From Thinopyrum elongatum (Eukaryota > Streptophyta > Magnoliopsida > Poales > Poaceae): a stretch of 64,000 nt of DNA. The DNA lies in NCBI GenBank assembly GCA_011799875.1, contig CM022299.1, positions 32,130,344 to 32,194,343 on the forward strand, in the 5' to 3' direction. Made by a program: the position numbers and the translations under genes. The notes under the pieces were generated by a model. That model saw only the letters and a list, made by a program, of their open reading frames with translations, was not told where the DNA came from and ran no database searches. This document shows positions 35,669 to 45,801 of the stretch, piece by piece (within the stretch, counting starts at the first letter, position 1; every line of letters starts with the position of its first letter).

Positions 35669-35949
35669 CGGCCAGAGTCTAAGGTAGTTGTCACTCTAGC
35701 TAATCTATGTGCCTCATCGTTATTTACGCGTTGTTGAGAAATAAACCTTGGACACTTTTATTTTTGAGACAAACCATTTGTCCCGGTAGACTGATTGTGG
35801 CCGGCTCTACGGCCCAATTTTCTTAAGAAGCCGACCAAGAGGACACATCGACTTTAAAATTATGGGCCGGGCTAATGGTCCAATGGGTAACACCGGCCCA
35901 TTCACAAAGTGACTAGAAGTGTGGATGTCAGTTCTTCCGAAGACCAAAA
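35669..35949. other. Distal upstream region of SPCS3
   Basis: No gene. It contains ggcccaat and gggccgg words typical of plant promoters. Nothing else is recognised. Confidence 0.4.
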
Positions 35950-35962
35950 CACGTGGCCCAAT
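35950..35962 (-). promoter_or_regulatory. ERSE-II-type ER stress element with overlapping G-box
   Basis: The minus strand reads ATTGGGCCACG at 35962-35952, an exact match to the ERSE-II consensus ATTGG-N-CCACG. A G-box (CACGTG) overlaps at 35950-35955. The site is 177 bp upstream of the SPCS3 start codon. ERSE-type elements are bound by bZIP factors with NF-Y in the unfolded protein response; a role here is inference. Confidence 0.6.
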
Positions 35963-35976
35963 TGTATCACAGCGAA

Positions 35977-36044
35977 CACGTGGCCCGCACCTGTCTCAGC
36001 CGTTGGTTTTCGAATCGGACGACTGTCCGAGGGCGCATACGTGG
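35977..36044. promoter_or_regulatory. Second G-box and an ACGTGG core upstream of SPCS3
   Basis: CACGTG at 35977-35982 and ACGTGG at 36039-36044 give three ACGT-core bZIP-type sites within 100 bp. No clear TATA box is seen. Confidence 0.5.
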
Positions 36045-36138
36045 CTCGGCGCTCATATCCCGACGCCCCAGAAGCAAAATGGATTTCCGTCCGGAAAAAA
36101 AAAGAATTTAGAGCCCAGAAGGAAGCGGGGCTCGAGCG

Positions 36139-39076
36139 ATGCACTCTTGGGGGAACCGGCTGCTGGCGGCGGCGACGACGGCGGCGCTCCTCCTCATCGC
36201 CACCTGCGCCGCCGCCTCCGCGCTCGACGCCTTCCACGTCCCCTCCGTCGAAGCCCAAGCCCACGTATGGCGTCCGCCCCTCCTCTCCTGGCCTTTCTCT
36301 AGAGCAGTGTGCAGTTAAGCCCTCGGAACCGCGAGCGTTCACCTGAATCTGTTACGCGATTAGTGGCAGTAATTTCTTCAGTAACGAAGAAATTTCGCAA
36401 GTCTCTGAAGAATCCTGGTTGGGTTCGGGGCTGACGTCGTCGGTGGGGGTGGACTTGTGGGATCTGACCGGTTCTGTGTCCGCGGATTCACCGATCTGTC
36501 CGGATGCAGCTTGGCAGGACAGGGCCATTGTAGGATGGGTCAAGTATCTGCACACTGATTCGTTTATCTAGTATTCTACTAGTGTTTAGGCCTTTACAAG
36601 TTGTATAAAAGCTGGGTTCAGATTCCATGGCTTGTGCCTTGTGGCCACCGTAAAGTCTGTTGCTTTATCAGACACGATTTTCTTGTTGAGGAACGCGCGC
36701 CTGCAACCTCTTTGCTGGTTCCTGTTTTACATGTAAAGCTTGCTTGTTGATTCTCTTGTGCTCTCGTAGGTTACCAAGATAAATCGATTCCACAAACAGA
36801 TCAATGGGAACGACAAGGTTTGTGCTTTTACTTCACCCTTTTGTTTCCCAGGTTTCATATATTCCCTCCGTTCACTTATTTTGGAACAGAGGGAGTAGTT
36901 CTTTCATCTTCTAGAAATAAGGCCATCATTTTAATGTTTTTCCTTGGGCAATTATTCAGTTGCCAAGTCGCTGAATAAAACCAGTTCCTTGTGAAAATAA
37001 TCTTGAAAAGAGTCTTCAATATCAATTTAGTAATATTATTTCACAGCTCCTAATCTGCGTATTTGCGACTGCCTTTATGTTCCACAGTTGCTATTACTAT
37101 CATTCATCGACACAACGCCGCAAGCCAATTCATCTTTTATATGTAGGCCATGTTACTTCTATTGCAGCACCACTGACAAATTTCTGAAAACAAATGTGAC
37201 AGGTGACCTTGACCTTCAGCCTATCTGCAAATTTGGAATCACTTTTCACGTGGAACACAAAGCAGGTGATATTTTCATTCCAGCAGGATGTGCAATGCTA
37301 AACTATTTTCTGAATGTGTAGATGCTCAGTAAATCGAGCCACTATATATGTGTAGGCCTCACAAATAATATAACAAGTGCATATCACAAGTAATATTGCT
37401 TAAGTGTTATATGCAAAAACTGAGTCAATATTGAATGAAGACTTACATAGGTTTGCCAATTTCTACTGCAGTATCTTCATCAGAAATAGAGTGAAACCTT
37501 GAAAGAAGATGATAATTAGAACATATAATATTTCTTATGAGGCTTTACGGTGTTAAGTTCAATGCTGGTTGCTTGCAGAAAGCATCACAAGGAGCAACCT
37601 TTTCATCTAGTCCTTGGTCTTACTGTACCGAAAGCTGAGATTTTCTCGATCCCTTTTTGTCAATTTTGTCAGCATGTCGAATGCTGCAAAATTGTACTTA
37701 AGGAAATTCATCATTTCTTTGTTATGCTACAAAAAAATCATGTTATCTTCAGAAGAAACAGATAGTGACCTTGAAAAAAGATTAGAATTAGAAAGTACTA
37801 CTTTAGTGATCTAAACGCTCTTATATTTCTTTACTGAGGGAGTATAGTTTTTCTAATGAAGCTTTACGTTGGCAAATTTAGTGCTGTCTGCTTGCAGAAG
37901 CATCACAAGGACGAAACTTTCATATAGTCTTTGGTCTTTCTGTACTGAGAGCCATCCTACTGTCAATCATTTTTTTTCAATTTGGGCAGCACATATGGTC
38001 ATTTATGCAAAATAGTTAGTGAAGATAGTTTTTGTTTCAGTGCTGAGTGGTTCATTATGGCTTGTGCGTAACTAATAGTAATATATACACAAGAGAATGC
38101 ATCCTCATAATTAACAGGTAAGCCATATTACTGACCAATTTGTTACTGATATGCTTAATTCAGAAGCACGGGCTATTATTAGAATGTTCTTGACAAATTG
38201 CTGAATGTGAAAACATATTTGACTTAGATAAGAAGTAGCTCGATTGCAGACTACTCCCATATCTTTTTCAGTTGACATTGTTAGTTACTCCCTCCATAAC
38301 AAGATTTAAGACGTTTTTTTTGCCCTATGCAAAACCAAAAAATGTCTTACATTTTGGTACAGAGGTTGTATTTGCTCCACTTCACATTGAAGCTAGCAAC
38401 TTAATTTCTTTTCTTTTATCAGGTCTTTGCCTTTGTGACCGCTGAGTATGAAACCGCGAAGAATTCCCTGAACCAGGTATACCAATATTTGCATTTAATC
38501 CTGGTCTACATTTTAATACTACTATCTATATTGTCCAAGAACAGATAACTGTCTGTAATTAAGCACTGCTTCAATATGGACCATTCCTATTGTCACCTTG
38601 GGAGTAAGAGAGCTGCTTAAAATAGGAGTAATATTTTGGTGGGATGCACTTTAATCATCACTCAGAATATCTGCCTTTCTTTTGTCAAGAAGTGCTGCAA
38701 AACACGATTGTGTCGTTCCCAGCACGAACACATTAAGGGGTGATCGTCGAACCATGCTTATATTCATTTCATTATAATTGACAGATTTCATTATGGGACG
38801 ACATAATACCTGACAAAGACCAGGCAAATGTGCAAGTGGAGGTGAAGAGCAAGTATCCCCTAACTGACCAGGTAAAAGCTCCACTCTTTGTCCATTTTGT
38901 TACATGTCCTGGATTCCTCTTTGACACGATTCGTCTCCTGTCATCAGGGGACCAGTCTCCGGGGCAAGAAAGTTCAGCTTGTTCTCCACTGGCACATCAT
39001 GCCAAACGCCGGCGCAATGATCCGAGGCAAGATGCCTCTCTCGGAGTTCACTCTCCCAGACACCTATACTTCCTGA
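36139..39076 (+). CDS. SPCS3: Signal peptidase complex subunit 3 (SPC22/SPCS3), six exons
   Basis: This is a non-catalytic subunit of the ER signal peptidase complex, a type II membrane protein facing the ER lumen that supports cleavage of signal peptides. Coding exons are 36139-36264, 36770-36817, 37203-37265, 38423-38476, 38785-38871 and 38948-39076. All five introns are GT-AG and phase 0, giving 168 residues against about 167 in other plants. It starts MHSWGNRLLAA. A membrane anchor spans about residues 9-28. Family motifs are NRFHKQINGNDK (exon 2), SLFTWNTKQ (exon 3), VFAFVTAEYET (exon 4), ISLWDDIIPDK (exon 5) and LRGKKVQLVLHWHIMPNAG (exon 6). A competing AG at 37167 would bring in an out-of-frame exon 3; the AG at 37202 restores the family sequence. 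No lesion is seen, so the gene is probably functional. The upstream ERSE-II suggests ER-stress control. Confidence 0.93.
36861..36898. repeat. Collapsed Stowaway-type MITE in intron 2
   Basis: ttccctccgttc and gaacagagggagta form a short inverted pair around cacttattttg. They resemble Stowaway terminal repeats with nearly all of the interior deleted. Confidence 0.55.
37532..37955. repeat. Diverged direct duplication inside SPCS3 intron 3
   Basis: About 105 bp at 37532-37640 recurs at 37850-37955, both containing gcttgcag, catcacaagga and tagtc(c/t)ttggtctt. A half MITE end lies between them. No coding frame is shared, so this is intronic repeat sequence. Confidence 0.6.
37796..37846. repeat. 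Stowaway MITE end in intron 3
   Basis: tttagtgatctaaacgctct and ttctttactgagggagta match the terminal part of a common Triticeae Stowaway MITE. The other end is missing or degraded. Confidence 0.6.
38286..38371. repeat. Small Stowaway-like MITE in intron 3
   Basis: It begins tactccctccataac and ends ttttggtacagaggttgta. The ends are imperfect inverted repeats (about 35 nt each) with ta at both borders. It is 52 bp before exon 4. Confidence 0.55.
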
Positions 39077-39642
39077 AAACGAAGCTGTGCTCCTCTGCTC
39101 CGTCTGAACTATAGGAGGCTCACAGTTGTAGATCTATAAGAAGAATCCTCTAGTGAATACGAAGCGTCTTTGCTGCACTCGGGACAGTGTTTGTTAATTC
39201 CTGATTTGTTGTTGGTTCACAGTGTGGATATATATAGCTTATTATTGATCAAGCAGTGAATATCACTTGGGTCGGACATCGTTGCGGCGTAGAGGTGTGT
39301 GTTGGAGGTGTCGCGCCTGCTGCAGCACTGCAGGTGCAGCGTGCCTGGGGGGTTATCAGCGGGCTCATGTCAGGTAGGCAGGTATGCAGTGGATTCTGGG
39401 CAAATCTACGAGAGAGCAAGGATACAGCGAAATTCAGAGATCTGGTTATCTGCCTGACACTGACTTGAGAGATCTGATGAAATGAAATTGGCCAGTGGTC
39501 GGTGGCCTGCCTAGTTTCTTGATGCCACAGTGGTAAGTCAAGTGAACCGAAAGATGCAACATTCAGTGTTTTATTACTCGCATCTCTCCATTCTGACAGG
39601 CGAAAAGATTGCACGAATCCACTTGTATCTCAGTTCACAGCG
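39077..39642. other. SPCS3 3' untranslated region and unassigned DNA
   Basis: The first 150-200 bp after the stop is T-rich and probably the 3' UTR; no exact polyadenylation signal is assigned. The rest holds no supported gene. Confidence 0.4.
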
Positions 39643-39771
39643 TCAAAGGCTATTTTTTTTGTGACCAAAGAAAGTGCCATTTCCTCTAGCCACGGCTGCA
39701 ACTGCAAAGATCCCCATGATCAGGACGGCCTGGACAACCATGATCACCATCGGCTTGGCTCTGCTCTTCAT
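39643..39771 (-). pseudogene. Signal-peptide exon fragment of a Bowman-Birk/WIP1-type gene
   Basis: The minus-strand frame starts MKSRAKPMVIMVVQAVLIMG, continues IFAVAAVARGNGTF and ends at a TGA after 42 residues. The basic start, hydrophobic core and small-residue end form a secretory signal peptide. The sequence resembles the leader of cereal wound-induced Bowman-Birk-type proteins (WIP1), which begin MKSS and have a similar QAxLxMGxFA core. No cysteine-rich inhibitor domain follows on the minus strand down to 39250, so only the first part is here. It is tail-to-tail with SPCS3. The family call is from memory. Confidence 0.45.
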
Positions 39772-42753
39772 GGTTGCTAGGAGCAACTAGTCTCTAATTT
39801 GAATGTGCGTCAAGCAGTTGTCCCTTCCACAGTAGTGCAACCAGTCGTCTGTTCTTCTCTTCATCTTTCCTTTGCAGATAAGAGTCGTTGCTCTTTAACT
39901 CATGGTGTACAGGGTTTGTCACAACTCCTCTGCATGAGCGCTCCCTTGTGTATCCTCTCAGCGGGGAGAGAACGCGCCTGGCGACACTTGGAGAACAATG
40001 CAACTGTCGCGCCTAGGAAGAAAACTCTAGAAGCAGGGACGTGTCCTTAACAAGCTCGAGTATTGACACATACACCAGAGCATTAACAGTGCATTGCCAT
40101 GCAGTTTATTTTTTCTTCCAAAAAGCCATGTACTCCCTAGATAAGCTTTTTCCGACGAAGGAAGTAACATTAACTTGAACTCGATTCACACGACACGACG
40201 CGTGCATGGTAGCGATGATATTTTTCAGTGGATATACTAAGCCTAGTTCATAATAAATTATATGAGGCAGCCAATGATGAGCCCAATTGTGTCACACATG
40301 GGAAATGGTTAGATGTAAGTCGCCTGGTTTTTGAATTTGGGTCAGTTGACCGTTTTGGGACGTCGGATGCAAATCCAACGGCGGGGGACTCCTTCTTCTT
40401 CCTCAAGCTCATCTCCTTCCTTCCTTCGAACCGTCCGCGGCCGTTGGCGCTCCCGTGTAGCATCGTCGCACCGCCACCCCCCCCCCCTACAACGGTCCAC
40501 CACCGTGCTGCCGCTCCCACCGGCCATCCCTCTAGCCCTGACGTCAATGGAGATTTTCTCCGGCGAAGTTGAACCACCGCCCCACCACCGCCGTTCTTCC
40601 GCCCCAACCCCCACCCTAAGATGAACGATGGGGTAGCCCTCCTACGAGCTCCTTCCTTCCCTTCGGCCTCCATCCGGCAAACTTCAAAATCGACTGACCC
40701 CAAAACCGGAAGTCAGTCGACTCGACTGACATCTAGCTATTGTGCACATTGTGAACAAGGTCGTTGTGGCATAAACCTAAGGTTGCGTATGCCTTCGTTG
40801 GACCACCTCTAAGGCTGCCCAGCTCACCATCAGCTTCCTCCATAGATAATTTCATATACTAGGAGGATGGTATCACAGATCATGCACTGACGTATGAAGG
40901 CACTTTGATTCAAAGAATTATATCATTGAGAAGTGGCCACGAGCAAGTAGGGGAGAGGGCTGGCCAACAGGGTGAGGGATTTTTTTGCTGAGAAGTGCCC
41001 GTGACCTCTCATATTCGAGGCGCAACTGACGCCGCTTCTAATTTTTGAGGAGTTAAACTGGTTTGAGGGTTGTGCTCTCCATAGTAAAGAAAAAGGCTGC
41101 CCTCCCAATGACACTTGTCCATACGGGCCAAGATTCGTTTTGAGCTTAAGCTTATCTGAAGACTGAGGGCCACCAACAAACGACAACAAAAGAGAAAATT
41201 GGAGGACAAACTACTAGTTGAGACTTTACACGCTTGGATGTGAGGACAAAGTACCAATTGGCACTTCACACATTCTAGAAATATCTATTTTGTTACACCC
41301 CAAACTTCATAGTCCTAAACTCCATATATCTTATGAAGTTACTAGCATCCATACCCAAGTATAGAAACACATTGGTGATACCTACCATGGAAAATGGTAT
41401 ATACAAACACATTATAAGATATCTGGGAAATGATGTAAAAATGTATTTGGTTGTTCATATTTACGTCGAAACCCATGTAATGAATGTTTTTTTTTCCTAA
41501 ATACCACAAAGTAAAAAAGATGTAGATAATTTTTGGAATAAATTATAGGTGTAACTCACACTAGAATTGTATTTATAATGATAAATATGGGAACTATATG
41601 AAAACAATGTACCTTAGAGTTTTTTTCGCCATTAATGCTTTTAGCTATATAGAAAAATAGTGGTCCATATGATATGTTGAATAATGTACAAAGAAAAACG
41701 ATAACATACATAAACAACTAGTTTAGTAATAGCAAGATAAAGAAGTTTAGTATAAATAAACAGAAGAGAAAAAGTTTTTGGAATCGTGTTCACCTGAACC
41801 CACTGGGTAAGCCATTGAAATTTCCAACTGTAAGGTTATGCTCCGATTTCGCATAAAATCCGTAGAATTTGTATTTAAGGCCCCAAGTTCATTATATTTA
41901 TGTAGTTTAGCACTCGGGCTTACTGTATTTTGCGATTAAGCAAGCTTCGGCTCAGGCATGCCCTTTGTCCTTCGGCCTTGGCCTAAGGCGGTCGACATAC
42001 ATAAATGACAATGCTCACAACACACTCCAGAATGCGGCCTGGCAGCACCTGGCGGCCCTCGGCTCCTCGTTGCCTCTCTTGGTCACGTCTTCTTGTGGCG
42101 CGGTTTTCTCAGGCGACCCATGACCATTACTTCACAGCAGCGGCAGTTTCTAGTGACATCCACACATGCTCGGGGAGAAGCACAGGTAGGGAACGTCGTC
42201 TCTTTGGCGATGTTGCATTTTTAGCTCTTAAAATTTTATGTCAATCCTATATAAGTTCCTAAGAATTACTGCTCAATCCCAAGGTTAAGAAATTTATTCT
42301 TGGTCAATTGCGTTCATACTTTTACTTACATCTATATTTAGCCCATTTTTTGTTGAGTTCAAAATCCAGAAATGTGTGGATGGTATTACTTGACATGGTC
42401 AATGTGTTTGCTAATTTAGCAATTTTATAACACTCTCGGGAGAGGCGAAGACATGAGCAAAAGAACTTTGCGCCCTGCAACATGCACGCCATCCATGTAT
42501 GCAATGTGAAATCGCTAACACATCAGTGGTACACCATCTGCAACTTCGTCATGAAGTTTTATGGTGCGATGACCAAGTGGAGACAAGGTGGCTATTGGGC
42601 TCGTCAACCATCAAGATCACAAGTGTTGTTTGTTGTTATTCTTATTCTACATGTTGGTTAATTCATTCATTCACTCAGTGTTGCTCTATACGTTGTATAG
42701 CTTGCACGTGTTACCATTGTCTACTATAGGACCAAGGACAGATCATTCACGCA
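39772..42753. other. Intergenic region between the gene island and the CACTA element
   Basis: About 3 kb with no supported gene. 40370-40720 is GC-rich with long frames on both strands that do not resemble proteins. 41280-41900 is AT-rich. A poly-C run of nine lies near 40480. No LTR or MITE ends were recognised. Confidence 0.45.
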
Positions 42754-42796
42754 CACTAGTAGAAAACAGGGCTTTGGTCCAGGCCTGGCCAGCCCA

Positions 42797-43053
42797 TTAG
42801 TCCCGGTTCAGTGACGAACCGGGACCCATGGGGGCATACGTCCCGGTTCGTGCGCCCAGGGGGCCGGCCGGGCCTCGTGGGGCATTGGTCCCGGTTCGTC
42901 TCGACCCTTTGGTCCCGGCTCCAGACACGAAACGAGACCAATGGGCCTCGCTCCTGGCCCACATCCATTGGTCCCGGTTCATGGCTGGAACCGGGACCAA
43001 AGGACCGGGACCAAAGGAGGTCCTTTAGTCCCGGTTCCAGCCACCAACCGGGA
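42797..43053. repeat. CACTA subterminal repeats (gtcccggtt / aaccgggac)
   Basis: At least eight copies of gtcccggtt or its complement occur in both orientations within 260 bp, for example near 42800, 42818, 42840, 42889, 42971 and 43029. Clustered subterminal repeats are the transposase-binding region in En/Spm-type elements. Confidence 0.8.
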
Positions 43054-45796
43054 CCAATGAGGTGCCTATATATACCCCCGCAAGCAGAGCACTCCACTGC
43101 TCTATTTTTTCTGGCCGGCTAGGGGAGGGCTTTGTGGTGCTCTAGCTCACCTCCTATGCACATGAGGTGTTCGATGAAATGCCCGAGCCACACTACTTAA
43201 GCTTTCTTCTCTCCAAGCTCGACCTCCAAGCTCCATTTTCCTCAAGGTTTGTTTAGGTTTAGCGGTCCGTCACGTCCCGTCCCCGTCTTCACCGCCGTCG
43301 ATCGCCCGCGCCGATCTCGTCGCCGGCACCACCGTGGTGAGCCTGTTGTTCTTATCTTCTTTCTAAAAGAGAAAAATTCTTACTTGTATGATTTAGATAG
43401 ATACTTGTATAACTATATATAATGCACGCAGATGAACCGTCAATGGATGTACGGTGACAGACGCACCTCCGAGTACATTAAGGGCGTGCATAATTTTCTC
43501 GAAGTGGCTGAGGCAAACAAGCAGAATGGTTTTATGTGTTGTTCATGCCCTATATGTGGGAATACAAAGTCTTACTCTGACCGAAAAATCCTTCACACCC
43601 ACCTGCTTTATAAGGGTTTCATGCCACACTATAATGTTTGGACCAAGCACGGAGAAAGAGGGGTTATGATGGAAGACAGCGAAGAAGAAGAGGATGATGA
43701 CAACTATGTGCCCCCTGAATACGGTGATCCTGCAACGGGGGAAGCTGAAGATCAAGAGGAACCAGACGATGTGCCCGATGATAATCTCCGCCGGGTCATT
43801 GTTGATGCAAAGAGACAGTGCGAAAGTGAAAAGGAGAAGCTGAAGTTCGATCGCATGTTAGAGGATCACCAAAAAGGGTTGTACCCCAATTGCGAAGATG
43901 GCAACACAAAGCTCGATACCGTACTGGAATTGCTGCAGTGGAAGGCAGAGAATGCTGTTCCTGACAAAGGATTTGAGAAGCTACTGAAAATATTGAAGAA
44001 GAAGCTTCCAAAGGATAACGAATTGCCCGACAGTACGTACGCAGCAAAGAAGGTCGTATGGCCTCTAGGATTGGAGGTGCAGAAGATACATGCATGCCCT
44101 AATGACTGCATCCTATACCGCGGTGCGTACGAGGATTTGAACGCATGCCCGGTATGCGGTGCATTGCGGTATAAGATCAGACGAGATGACCCTGGTGATG
44201 TTGACGACGAGCCCCCCAGGAAGAGGATTCCTGCGAAGCTGATGTGGTATGCTCCTATAATACCACGGTTGAAACGTCTGTTCAGAAACAAAGAGCATGC
44301 CAAGTTGATGCGATGGCACAGAGAGGACCGTAAGAAAGACGGGAAGTTGAGAGCACCCGCTGACGGGTCGCAGTGGAGAAAAATCGAGAGAAAGTACTGG
44401 GAGGAGTTTGCAGGTGACGCAAGGAACATATGGTTTGGTTTAAGCGCGGATGGCATTAATCCTTTTGGGGAGCAGAGCAGCAATCACAGCACCTGGCCTA
44501 TGACTCTATGTATCTATAACCTTCCTCCTTGGCTGTGCATGAAGCAGAAGTTCATTATGATGCCAGTACTCATCCAAGGCCCTAAGCAACCCGGCAACGA
44601 CATTGATGTGTACCTAAGGCCATTAGTTGAAGAACTTTTATAGCTATGGAATGGAAACGGTGTACGTGTGTGGGATGAGCACAGACAGGAGGAATTTGAC
44701 CTACATGCGTTGCTGTTTGTAACCATCAATGATTGGCCTGCTCTCAGTAACCTTTCAGGACAGACAAACAAGGGATACCACGCATGCACGCACTGTTTAG
44801 CTGACACCGAAAGTATATACCTGGACAAATGCAGGAAGAATGTGTACCTGGGGCATCATCGATTTCTTCCGACCAACCATCAATGTCGAAACAAAGGTAA
44901 GCATTTCAAAGGCGAGGTAGGTCACCGGAAGAAGCCCGCCATGCGTACCGGTGATCACGTACTTGGTATGGTCAATGATTTGCACGTAATCTTTGGAAAG
45001 GGTCCCGGCGGACTATCTGTTCCGAATGACGCTGAGGGTCGCGCACCCATGTGGAAGAAGAAATCTACATTTTGGGACCTACCATACTGGAAAGACCTAG
45101 AGGTCCGCTCTTCAATCGACGTGATGCACGTGACAAAGAACCTTTGCGCGAACCTGCTAGGCTTCTTGGGCGTGTATGGGAAGACAAAAGATACACCGGA
45201 GGCACGGGAAGACCTGCAACGTTTGCACGAAAAAGACGGCATGCCTCCAAAGCTGTATGAAGGTCCTGCCAGCTACGCTCTTACCAAAGAAGAGAAGGAA
45301 ATCTTCTTTGAATGCCTGCTCAGTATGAAGGTCCCGTCTGGCTTCTCGTCCAATATAAAGGGAATAATAAATATCCCAGAGAAAAAGTTCCAGAACCTAA
45401 AGTCTCATGACTGCCACGTGATTATGACGCAACTGCTTCCGGTTGCATTGAGGGGGCTTCTACCGGAAAACGTTCGATTAGCCATTGTGAAGCTATGTGC
45501 ATTCCTCAATGCAATCTCTCAGAAGGTGATCGATCCACAAATCCTACCAAGGCTAAGGAGTGATGTGGCGCAATGTCTTGTCAGTTTCGAGCTGGTGTTC
45601 CCACCATCCTTCTTCAATATCATGACGCACGTCCTAGTTCATCTAGTCGACGAGATTGTCATTCTGGGCCCTGTATTTCTACACAATATGTTCCCCTTTG
45701 AGAGGTTCATGGGAGTCCTAAAGAAATATGTCCGTAACCGCGCTAGGCCAGAAGGAAGCATCTCCATGGGCCATCAAATAGAGGATGTCATTGGGT

Positions 45797-45801
45797 TTTG
45801 T
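45797..45801. repeat. Target-site duplication tttgt, left copy
   Basis: tttgt precedes the Gypsy LTR terminus TGTAACACC and recurs at 60104-60108 after the LTR end GTCACA. Confidence 0.95.

Noticed and set aside
35902..36342. Long frames on both strands over the SPCS3 promoter and exon 1
   Set aside because: They overlap the SPCS3 first exon out of frame and the GC-rich promoter; no similarity to proteins. Shadows of composition.
37088..37321. Open frame over SPCS3 exon 3 suggesting a frameshifted pseudogene
   Set aside because: The correct acceptor at 37202 gives an in-phase exon with the family motif, so the gene is intact.
40228..40812. Overlapping frames of up to 151 codons on both strands
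   Set aside because: GC-rich, low complexity, mutually overlapping and without splice or domain support.
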